From the NCBI RefSeq assembly GCF_002803065.1, contig NZ_NNBL01000010.1:62001-126000 (forward strand): a stretch of 64,000 nucleotides of DNA, read 5' to 3'. Shown here in pieces: positions 52,901 through 59,389 of this stretch; the first letter of the stretch is position 1; every line of letters starts with the position of its first letter. Under the pieces are notes generated by a model. The model had not been told where the DNA came from. It ran no database searches and saw nothing but the letters and a program-made list of their open reading frames with translations. The stretch is from Streptomyces sp. CB01635. GTDB taxonomy: Bacteria > Actinomycetota > Actinomycetes > Streptomycetales > Streptomycetaceae. The position numbers and the translations under genes were made by a program.

Positions 52901-52975
52901 GCCTCCTTAGCTCAGTCCGGCCAGAGCAACGCACTTGTAATGCGTAGGTCGTCGGTTCGAATCCGACAGGGGGCT
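52901..52975 (+). tRNA. tRNA-Thr (anticodon TGT)
   Basis: Cloverleaf: acceptor GCCTCCT (52901-52907) pairs with AGGGGGC (52968-52974) including one T-G pair; D-arm with AGCTCAGTCCGGCCAGAGC; anticodon loop CTTGTAA giving TGT; T-arm GTCGG-TTCGAAT-CCGAC. Discriminator base T; CCA is not encoded. The 3' half is the insertion site of the element that follows. Confidence 0.93.
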
Positions 52976-52982
52976 CAACGTC

Positions 52983-53015
52983 AAGCCCAGCTCAGACACC
53001 GTCTGAGCTGGGCTT
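52983..53015. terminator. Terminator between tRNA-Thr and int
   Basis: AAGCCCAGCTCAGAC (52983-52997), loop ACC, and its exact complement (53001-53015), followed by TTGTTTTT on the plus strand. It can end both the tRNA transcript and, from the other side, int. Confidence 0.88.
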
Positions 53016-53021
53016 TTGTTT

Positions 53022-54419
53022 TTAGCGGATGCGGCGGCGGGCGCGGGAACGGGCCGCGCGACGGTCTCCAGTCTCAGTTCTAGTCTCAGTCGCGGGCTCA
53101 GGGGCCAGTTGCGGGGCAGGCAGGAAGGCGTCTCCCATGCGGCGCATCGCGTCCTTCGAGAGGTGTGACCTGCCTTTCACGTAGCGCCGTGTCTGGCTGA
53201 TCTGGGTGTGCCGAAGGATCTCCATGATCGTGGGCATGTCCACTCCCAGCTCGTTCAGGATCGTGCCCGCCGTGTGGCGGCTTCCGTCGTAGAGGCGACG
53301 GTCACCGATGCCCGCCTCCGCCAGTAGCTCCTTGAACTCCTCCCAGTCGTCGCGGGGGTCGATGGGGCGTCCGTCGGGTCGAGTGAACACGGCCTGGTGC
53401 TCCTGCCAGAGTTCGCCGGCGGCCTCCCGCAGCTCGTCCTGCTGTGCCTTGTGCGCGATCAGATAGGGGATGAACGAGGGCGGGATCGGCACCGGGTTCG
53501 TGCTCTTCTTCGTCTTGGGGCGGGTGAAGGCCAGTCCTCCGCCCTTGCGGTCGGGGCAGATGCTCGCGTGCTTGACGCATGTCTTGGTGCACGGCTTCGG
53601 GCAGCCGCGCTTGTATCCCTTGTGGGTGGCGCAGTCCGGCGGGCAGGGCTCGAAGCGGTGCAGGCGCGCCCCGCAGGCGTGCGCGTCGCCGCAGCCGTGC
53701 CGCCACGTGAGCCGCTGGAGCTGCCACCGAGGGTGAAACAGCTCGGCCTGTAGGTCGACGTACGGCCACCGCAGTCCCAGGGTCTCGCCCTGCCGGAACC
53801 CCATGCCGACACCGACGATCCACCGCATGAACGTGGGCCGCTTGGCCGCCGCTTCCAGGAACGCCTTGGCCTCTTCCTGGGTGAACGGGTTCGTCTCGGT
53901 CTCGTCGATGCTGGGCGGGTCTACCAGGGTGGCGACGTTCTCGCCGATCATCCGGCGGCGGTGGGCAATCTTCAGGGCCCGCGACAGGATGCGGTGCACC
54001 TTGACCACATGGGACGGCGCGTGCCCGGCATCGAGCATCGCCCGGTACATCTGCTCAAGATGCTCGGGCGCGAGCTTGTCGATGCGGTGCTTCCCGACGC
54101 CAGGAATGATGTCGTTGCGAGTCTTGGACCAGTAGTCGTCCAGAGACCGCGGCTTGAGTTTCAGGCTCGCGATGTCGGTCAGGTAAGTCTCCATCCACTG
54201 TCCGACCGTGGGCTTACGGCCCGCCTTGGTCGCGCGCCCCTCGTCACGCAGTTTCTCCAGTTCGCGGACCTTGCGGCGTACCGCAGGCTCCGTGCGGGCC
54301 ATGCGGTGCCGGCGGTCGGGGCTCCCGTCGGGCAGCACGCCCATGGTCACGCGGCCGTGCCACCAGCCGTCATCGCCGAAGTAGATGGTGGATTCCAGGT
54401 TCGACTTGCGGGGGCTCAT
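53022..54419 (-). CDS. int: Site-specific tyrosine integrase
   Basis: 465 residues from the ATG at 54419, which has GGAGGA five bases upstream. The SAM-like core-binding domain is at about 68-160 and the catalytic domain follows: Arg209 in GMGFRQGETLGLRW, Arg381 in DGSRHTAGT, His404 in LRHTQ and nucleophile Tyr413 in RRYVK. The position usually held by the first His of H-x-x-R is not histidine here. Between strands of the catalytic domain is an insert with eight cysteines (243-288: CGDAHAC, CPPDC, CPKPCTKTC, C), probably zinc-binding. It recombines the element into tRNA-Thr. The C-terminus is Arg-rich. Confidence 0.93.
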   Translation of the reverse strand: MSPRKSNLESTIYFGDDGWWHGRVTMGVLPDGSPDRRHRMARTEPAVRRKVRELEKLRDEGRATKAGRKPTVGQWMETYLTDIASLKLKPRSLDDYWSKTRNDIIPGVGKHRIDKLAPEHLEQMYRAMLDAGHAPSHVVKVHRILSRALKIAHRRRMIGENVATLVDPPSIDETETNPFTQEEAKAFLEAAAKRPTFMRWIVGVGMGFRQGETLGLRWPYVDLQAELFHPRWQLQRLTWRHGCGDAHACGARLHRFEPCPPDCATHKGYKRGCPKPCTKTCVKHASICPDRKGGGLAFTRPKTKKSTNPVPIPPSFIPYLIAHKAQQDELREAAGELWQEHQAVFTRPDGRPIDPRDDWEEFKELLAEAGIGDRRLYDGSRHTAGTILNELGVDMPTIMEILRHTQISQTRRYVKGRSHLSKDAMRRMGDAFLPAPQLAPEPATETRTETGDRRAARSRARRRIR

Positions 54420-54434
54420 GTAGTCCTCCATGCG

Positions 54435-54469
54435 AGAGGCGCCCCGGGCGGAGTGCTCGGGGCGCCTCT
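54435..54469. terminator. Hairpin between xis and int
   Basis: AGAGGCGCCCCG (54435-54446) and its complement (54458-54469) with an 11-base loop end only five bases from the int ribosome site. It may terminate xis transcripts or attenuate int. Confidence 0.6.
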
Positions 54470-54483
54470 GATGCGGGCTCTGG

Positions 54484-54687
54484 TCAGTTGGGCAGCGTGA
54501 CGAGGCTCTCTACGTACGCCTCGATGTCCGCACGTCGAATCCGGCGTGTGCGACCCAACTTGATGTACTTCAGGGAGCCTTCGGCCATCAGCTCATAGAC
54601 GGTGGAGCGGCCGATAGCGAGGGCTTCGGCCGCCTCTTCGGGCTTGTACAGGAGTCGGTCGACGGGGGCGGCAATCGCGGTGCTCAT
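54484..54687 (-). CDS. xis: Excisionase/helix-turn-helix protein
   Basis: 67 residues from the ATG at 54687 with GGAGG upstream. One MerR/AlpA-like winged HTH: LYKPEEAAEALAIGRSTVYELM and LKYIKLGRTRRIRRADIEAYVE. In AICEs a gene of this size and place encodes Xis, which bends attachment-site DNA and steers Int toward excision. It lies 64 bases upstream of int in the same direction. Confidence 0.88.
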   Translation of the reverse strand: MSTAIAAPVDRLLYKPEEAAEALAIGRSTVYELMAEGSLKYIKLGRTRRIRRADIEAYVESLVTLPN

Positions 54688-54770
54688 CCGGGTGCCTCCA
54701 GGGCAGTTCGGCATTGCCAAGGGGAGTCGTGCGCGGGTCCTAGACCGGTGTGTGTCCGAAGCTCGGATTT

Positions 54771-54978
54771 CTGCGTCACCGCGTCACCTGCGTCATTTAG
54801 GGCTCTGACCTGTGGCTTTGGGTGACGCGACGGATTGGGCCTGCGTCACCGGTACGTCACCACCTGCGTTACCGGGTGACGCAGGTGACGCAGGATGACG
54901 CAAAGCCGGCCGCCTGCGTCACCGCTGTTGCCGCAGGTCAGGTGCCGTTTTTCGAGCCGGGTGACGCAGGTGACGCAG
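54771..54978. repeat. Iteron cluster GTGACGCAG, candidate replication origin
   Basis: The 456-base gap between xis and the helicase gene is non-coding. It holds seven exact copies of GTGACGCAG or its complement CTGCGTCAC (54771, 54841, 54876, 54885, 54914, 54961, 54970) plus variants at 54788, 54822, 54864 and 54894. Two pairs (54876/54885 and 54961/54970) are head-to-tail without spacing. Iterons next to replication genes are typical of origins; an Xis or regulator binding region is an alternative. Confidence 0.65.
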
Positions 54979-55084
54979 CGTCTTCCTACTTAGGACAAAG
55001 AAGGGGCTGCCTGTAGTGCTCGGGCGCGCCTTACAGAGCGATGAAGGAGCCGCTGCGCGGCGCGACCTTGGGGCGGCGTTCCGC

Positions 55085-55122
55085 CGAACAGCAAGAGGAG
55101 CACGTGCTCCTCTTGCTGTTCG
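55085..55122. terminator. Perfect 38-bp palindrome after the replication genes
   Basis: A 19-bp arm CGAACAGCAAGAGGAGCAC (55085-55103) is followed without spacer by its exact complement (55104-55122), centred on CACGTG, 22 bases beyond the helicase stop on the minus strand. It most simply terminates the replication operon, though it lacks a T-run on that strand and could be a replication structure. Confidence 0.5.
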
Positions 55123-55143
55123 CTTGAGCGTGCGGGTCGCGGT

Positions 55144-56619
55144 TCAGAACGCCCGCGATTGCTCGTGCGGGGCCGGGGGGAGCGTGCGGGTCATTTCGAG
55201 ATAGCGGCCCGCTTTGGTGCGGCCCGAATCGATAAGGACGCCCCGGGCGGCCAGCGTTGGCTGGAGGCGCTTGAGGCGGTCAGAGAGGACTTTGCCGGTG
55301 GTCGGCCACCCCTTGGGCAGGGGACGGCACTCGTCGCCGCTGTAGAGGCGGCTGAGGCACGACAGCCACTCGGTGGACGTCATCTGCTGCGCGGCGCCCG
55401 GCTCTATGGTGTCGGCGTGCCTGAGGACGGTCTGCGCGAGGAGGTCACCCTCGATCACGTCGTCGTTCAGGTCGTCCAGACTCGCCCGGTAGGCGGCAAG
55501 CGCCCCGAGGCCGGTTGCCGCGTCGAACTGCGCGCATAGGTGCGCGAAGTCCGCCATCCGCAGGTCGGTGGGGGTCTCCGCTTCCACGGCACGGACCTTG
55601 ACCGTGAGGTCCAGGAGCGAGCCGAGGACAACGGGGAGCACTTCCGCGTAGTCCGCCCACAGTTCGGCCTCTGTGCGCCGGACGCGGGGCCGCTCCAGGC
55701 GCAGCGGCAGGAGCCGTTCAGCAAGGTCGGGTCGGATGACACCGACGTCGATGCCGGTGAGGAGCAGGGGCCGGCGGTAGCCGACGCGGAACACGTCCCC
55801 GTCGGTGAACAGGGCCCGTTTGACGCTCTCGGCTCCGGTCACGATGCAGCACATCGCGTCGGACAGGTCCGGCGTCATGTGGGACAGGTTGTCCAGGGCG
55901 GTGATCCATCCGGCCGCCACTGCCGCGATCAGGTTCTCCTCATCTTTCGGCGCCCGCCGCAGGTCGCCGCTCATCCCCTCGATGATCCTCGTGAGCATCC
56001 GGCCCCCGGTGGACTTGCCCGCTCCCTGCGGACCTGTGAGGAACGGCGCGGGGACTGGCACGGACGGACCGAGGCAGCCGATCAGCCATGCAACGGCAAG
56101 GCACTCGGTCTCCGCGTTGGCGAAGTTGCACAACCGCATCAGAAGATCGATGCCCTTGCCGTCGGTGTCCTTGACCGGCAGGGGCAACTCCCCGGTGAGC
56201 TGCGTGCGCCTCCAGCACACCTCGCGCGGGTCGGGGGTGAGGACGTCCCAGCCCGAGGGGTGGATGCGGACGGACTGTCCGTCGTCGCGTCCCAGGTCCA
56301 GCCACGTTGCCCCGTCGAACCCGGGGGCCACGCGGATGTGGACCGGTTGGACGTCCTCGGTGAGCGCGAGCGCTTCGATCAAGTCCAACGCCTCCTTGAG
56401 GGCGGACCCGTTGAACGCGCCACGTCCATCCCTGTACAGCCCGACCATGAGTTCCTGGCGGTGGCTGCCGGTGGTGCCCTGTGAGCGAATCGGACGGGCC
56501 ACGGGGTGGCCCTTCTTCTGCGCGTACACGGTCCCGTCGGCGGTGCGAAAGTACCGGAAGTGCTCTTGCGCGTAGGCCGCGATGACTTCGCGGGCGGGAG
56601 TCTTGTCGTCCTCAGCCAT
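55144..56619 (-). CDS. P-loop ATPase, helicase-like replication protein
   Basis: 491 residues; ATG overlaps the end of the prim-pol gene by eight bases. Walker A GPQGAGKST (196-204) is followed by an acidic Walker B-like strand ITALDNLSH (239-247) and an arginine-rich sensor region (LPLRLERPRVRRTEAELW). The layout resembles the helicase half of D5/SF3-type phage primase-helicases. With prim-pol it probably forms the element's replication initiator/helicase. The C-terminal winged-helix-like part (KVLSDRLKRLQPTLAARGVLI) could bind the nearby iterons. Confidence 0.8.
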   Translation of the reverse strand: MAEDDKTPAREVIAAYAQEHFRYFRTADGTVYAQKKGHPVARPIRSQGTTGSHRQELMVGLYRDGRGAFNGSALKEALDLIEALALTEDVQPVHIRVAPGFDGATWLDLGRDDGQSVRIHPSGWDVLTPDPREVCWRRTQLTGELPLPVKDTDGKGIDLLMRLCNFANAETECLAVAWLIGCLGPSVPVPAPFLTGPQGAGKSTGGRMLTRIIEGMSGDLRRAPKDEENLIAAVAAGWITALDNLSHMTPDLSDAMCCIVTGAESVKRALFTDGDVFRVGYRRPLLLTGIDVGVIRPDLAERLLPLRLERPRVRRTEAELWADYAEVLPVVLGSLLDLTVKVRAVEAETPTDLRMADFAHLCAQFDAATGLGALAAYRASLDDLNDDVIEGDLLAQTVLRHADTIEPGAAQQMTSTEWLSCLSRLYSGDECRPLPKGWPTTGKVLSDRLKRLQPTLAARGVLIDSGRTKAGRYLEMTRTLPPAPHEQSRAF

Positions 56620-57454
56620 GGCTCAGTCCCAACGTGGTCAGGGCGTTGGTCCACGCGTCCGTGCAGTGCCGGGGCGACTCGCCCTTGGCCTGCGCGGCGG
56701 TGAACAGCCGGGCGGTGTGCGTCTCGGTGAGGCAGCCGCACCGACCGTGTGTGGACAGCACCGCGAGGAACGTCCGATACACGGTCGCGTGCACCGCCTC
56801 CCGGGCCTCGGTGATGCGCTGCTCAGCCATGGCAATGCCACGGTCCAGATAGGTGGGCGTGCGGTGCGGACATTCGCCGCCGCTGGCTGGCGCAAGCACC
56901 GTGACGGAGGCCGGACGGGCGGGGGTCGGCTCCTTGACGGTCAGGGCACGCACGACATCCGGCAGGGGAGCCATGGGGCCGGTGCCAGGGCCGAGCCAAC
57001 GGGCGTAGGCCATGGTCGACTTGATGTCGACGCCGGGCCGTACGGCGTTGGCGCCCTGCATCGCACCCCGGTAGAGCCAGTGCTCGCCCCGAGTCGTGGG
57101 CACGATCCGAGTGGCGGGCAGGCACGCACGGGCCCACGTGATGGCTTCGGCGTTGTCGAGATCCACGACGGTGAGGCCGGCACCCCCGGGGTGATAGGCC
57201 ACGCCCGCCGCCTCCCGCCACGCCCGCGCCCACGGCATCGAGTTGACGATGGGATGGACGGTGGTGGCGGCGGCCCATCCGTGGCACGGGTTCGGGCAGG
57301 TGCAGGAGCCGGGAGTCTTCATGTTCGGTCGGCCACCGCAGGCGTTCTTGGCGCAGGCCGGGCAGTTCCCGAACGGCACCTTCCCAGCCCGTAACGGCAG
57401 CACGGGCACGCCGTGGGCCGCGAGGCGGAGGGCTGTGTGCATGTGCTCGCTCAT
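56612..57454 (-). CDS. Bifunctional DNA primase/polymerase (prim-pol)
   Basis: 280 residues from the ATG at 57454, which overlaps the methylase stop (ATGA). Archaeo-eukaryotic primase fold: catalytic Asp98/Asp100 in LTVVDLDNAEA, the s-x-H motif with His125 in TTRGEHWLYRG and third acidic residue in PGVDIKSTMAYARWLG. A zinc-finger-like cluster lies at CPACAKNACGG ... CTCPNPCHGW (31-57). AICEs of the RepPP class use such a protein to start replication of the excised circle. Confidence 0.9.
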   Translation of the reverse strand: MSEHMHTALRLAAHGVPVLPLRAGKVPFGNCPACAKNACGGRPNMKTPGSCTCPNPCHGWAAATTVHPIVNSMPWARAWREAAGVAYHPGGAGLTVVDLDNAEAITWARACLPATRIVPTTRGEHWLYRGAMQGANAVRPGVDIKSTMAYARWLGPGTGPMAPLPDVVRALTVKEPTPARPASVTVLAPASGGECPHRTPTYLDRGIAMAEQRITEAREAVHATVYRTFLAVLSTHGRCGCLTETHTARLFTAAQAKGESPRHCTDAWTNALTTLGLSHG

Positions 57455-58191
57455 GCCGCGTCCTCCAGCCGAGGGGCGAGGGTGGTGAGGTAGGCGGCGC
57501 CGATCCACTCCGTGTAGGCGGGCGGGAGAGCCTCGCGGAGGCGCAGGTGATCAGTGGACCAGTCGATTCCCTTGGCCTTCCGGATCTCCTCCACGGTGGC
57601 CTTCCCGCCGCCCTTGCCGTACGCGGCGACGTAGGGGCCGTCACGCCATACGCCGTGGCGGTAGCCCCGGACGTAGCCGCGATGACGCGGGTGGACGGGC
57701 TGCGGGAACGTCCACCCGCCCAGTTCGAAGTACCGGTGCATGAGCACCGCGAGGCAGAACTGTTCCCCACAGAGGCGGATGTCCTTGCGAACGTCGGAGC
57801 CGGCCACGTTCTCCATCACGTACGGCCGCCCCGTTGCCTCCAACGCCGCCCGGGTCGGCACGATCAGCCGGGGATACGTGCGTCCGATGGCCGCGTTCCG
57901 CGCCGCGTTCGTGCCCTTGGTCGGGGCGCCCTCTCCCTGGCACGGCGGGGAGACGTGGATGAAGTCGAATTCGTGACCGTGGGCGCGGATGTAATCGATG
58001 GCGTCGCCCTGGTGGAAGGCGTCACCGCAGTAGTCCGGCTGGGCTTGGATGTCGACGCCGGTGATGTGGCAGTTCGGCCCGAAAGCGCGCCGGTAGCCGT
58101 TGGTGGCGCCGCCGATGCACGAGAACGCATCGAGCACGCGGAAGGGTTCGAGCCGGGAGTGCTCTCGCCTGATGTCGGTGGGTTGAGTCAT
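57451..58191 (-). CDS. Short DNA (cytosine-5) methyltransferase
   Basis: 246 residues. SAM motif I DAFSCIGGATNGYRRAFG, motif IV HVSPPCQGEG with the catalytic Cys, and motif VI MENVAG; a small C-terminal part (YTEWIGAAYLTTL) completes the fold. It is shorter than normal m5C methylases and has little room for a target-recognition domain, as in mycobacteriophage/actinophage orphan enzymes. No restriction nuclease is adjacent. It probably marks element DNA against host restriction. The stop overlaps the prim-pol start. Confidence 0.86.
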   Translation of the reverse strand: MTQPTDIRREHSRLEPFRVLDAFSCIGGATNGYRRAFGPNCHITGVDIQAQPDYCGDAFHQGDAIDYIRAHGHEFDFIHVSPPCQGEGAPTKGTNAARNAAIGRTYPRLIVPTRAALEATGRPYVMENVAGSDVRKDIRLCGEQFCLAVLMHRYFELGGWTFPQPVHPRHRGYVRGYRHGVWRDGPYVAAYGKGGGKATVEEIRKAKGIDWSTDHLRLREALPPAYTEWIGAAYLTTLAPRLEDAA

Positions 58192-58279
58192 GCTGGAGGT
58201 CTCCAGTTCCTTCGTGGGTACTGGCTGGCAAGGGCGGCCCCGTGACTTTGGCGAGACGTGGGGGCCGCCCTTGGCGTAG

Positions 58280-58540
58280 CTACTGCTTGCAGGCGGGGTA
58301 GCGCTCGCCGATGGAGCACTGGTCGTAGTCGTCGATGTAGACCTGGAAGTCCTTGCGGTCGCCGTTGGCGGTGCGCACGGTCAGGAAGTACGGGCGGTTC
58401 TTGCTCGCCGGTGGTGTCCGTTCGGCCCGGGCGACGACGACGCCGGCCGGGCCGTCGGGCAGGGAGCATCCGGCGAGCAGCGCCAGCGCGCTTACGGTCA
58501 CGGCGACCGCTGCGGCGCGGGTGCGGGTTCGGTAGGTCAC
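58280..58540 (-). CDS. Small lipoprotein of the element
   Basis: 86 residues. Signal peptide with lipobox LLAGC (VSALALLAGCSLPDG), then a ~60-residue exported domain: RPYFLTVRTANGDRKDFQVY and IDDYDQCSIGERYPACKQ, with two cysteines likely joined. Such small lipoproteins recur in AICEs and actinophages; surface exclusion or altered envelope is possible, but no role is proven. Confidence 0.75.
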   Translation of the reverse strand: MTYRTRTRAAAVAVTVSALALLAGCSLPDGPAGVVVARAERTPPASKNRPYFLTVRTANGDRKDFQVYIDDYDQCSIGERYPACKQ

Positions 58541-58552
58541 GTGAACTCCTTG

Positions 58553-58726
58553 TCAGCTGTGGAAGCGGGTGGAGCCTGGGTGTTGGTCGCACCAGTCCTC
58601 GGCGCACACCTTGTGGACCGGTTCGCGGTCGTGTGAGCGCATCGGGGTGGGCCTGCCGCACAGAGCGCAGGGCAGGTCTTGGGTGGCGTCGAAGTGGCGG
58701 GCGTCCCGCCAGTTCAGGAGCGCCAT
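58553..58726 (-). CDS. 57-residue zinc-finger-like protein
   Basis: Short minus-strand gene fitting exactly between the SpdD-like gene and the lipoprotein gene. It reads MALLNWRDARHFDATQDLP then CALCGRPTPMRSHDREPVHK and ends VCAEDWCDQHPGSTRFHS. The CxxC ... CxxxxC spacing suggests one zinc site. Six bases separate it from the upstream stop. Function unknown; DNA or RNA binding is inference. Confidence 0.68.
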   Translation of the reverse strand: MALLNWRDARHFDATQDLPCALCGRPTPMRSHDREPVHKVCAEDWCDQHPGSTRFHS

Positions 58727-58732
58727 GACTGT

Positions 58733-59185
58733 TCAGCCGTGGAACTTGTTGCGCTTGAAGACTGCTTTGCGGATGTTGACGGTCGTGCCGGCGCGCGAGC
58801 CGCCGAGGACCTGCACGGCGATGAATCCGCCGAAGACGACGGCGGCCAGGATGATGAGTTGCTGGATCAAGGCGGCGAGGGCGGCGATGAACGTGGTGAG
58901 CAGGACCAGTCCGCCGCACACGGCACCGAACCCGATGCCCCCGAGGGCGATGTTCACGGCCGTTCGGGAGACGAGCGGCTTGGCCACGACGGGTTCGGGC
59001 TTGGCGGGCTCGATGGCGTAGCCGGTGACGACGCGCCCGTCGGGCAGGACGATGCTCGCCACGGCCGGGACGTTCCCCGGCTGCACGGGCACGAGCGGCG
59101 CCGCCTGTAGGGGCGTGATGGGGGTGGGCTGGTGGATGGTCACGGCCCGTTCGGCGGGCACGTGGCCGGGGGTCTCGGGGTACAT
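58733..59185 (-). CDS. SpdD-like spread/membrane protein
   Basis: 150 residues. The N-terminal half is a Pro/Val-rich soluble segment (IHQPTPITPLQAAPLVPVQP). Two adjacent hydrophobic helices follow (ALGGIGFGAVCGGLVLLTTF and LAALIQQLIILAAVVFGGFI) and a short basic tail (RKAVFKRNKFHG). Size and layout match the small hydrophobic Spd proteins that assist intramycelial plasmid spreading after transfer in Streptomyces. It follows traB in the same direction. Confidence 0.72.
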   Translation of the reverse strand: MYPETPGHVPAERAVTIHQPTPITPLQAAPLVPVQPGNVPAVASIVLPDGRVVTGYAIEPAKPEPVVAKPLVSRTAVNIALGGIGFGAVCGGLVLLTTFIAALAALIQQLIILAAVVFGGFIAVQVLGGSRAGTTVNIRKAVFKRNKFHG

Positions 59186-59209
59186 CCGGAATCCCTTCGA
59201 GAGGCAGGG

Positions 59210-59366
59210 CAGGGAGGCGGAAGCACCCCCTGCCGGGGGCGCTGTGGAGGGGGTTTCAGGGGTGCTGACCTGCGGGCCTCCCTGACTCCCTGATGGATCA
59301 TTCGTGCTGGTCAGCGCCAGGGAGGCGGGTCAGGGAGGGGTTCAGGGAGTTCTCCCTGCCTCCCTG
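59210..59366. repeat. CAGGGAG repeat cluster, candidate clt transfer locus
   Basis: Eight copies of CAGGGAG or CTCCCTG lie in the non-coding gap just downstream of traB (59210, 59277, 59285, 59318, 59331, 59343, 59351, 59359), mostly as 8-mers CAGGGAGG/CCTCCCTG. CAGGGAG-TT-CTCCCTG at 59343-59358 is a perfect inverted repeat. In Streptomyces plasmids TraB binds clusters of 8-bp repeats (clt) near its gene; the sequence differs between plasmids, so this is the best candidate here. Confidence 0.6.
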
Positions 59367-59389
59367 GCCCGCGCGGGGCGCGGCTCCCT

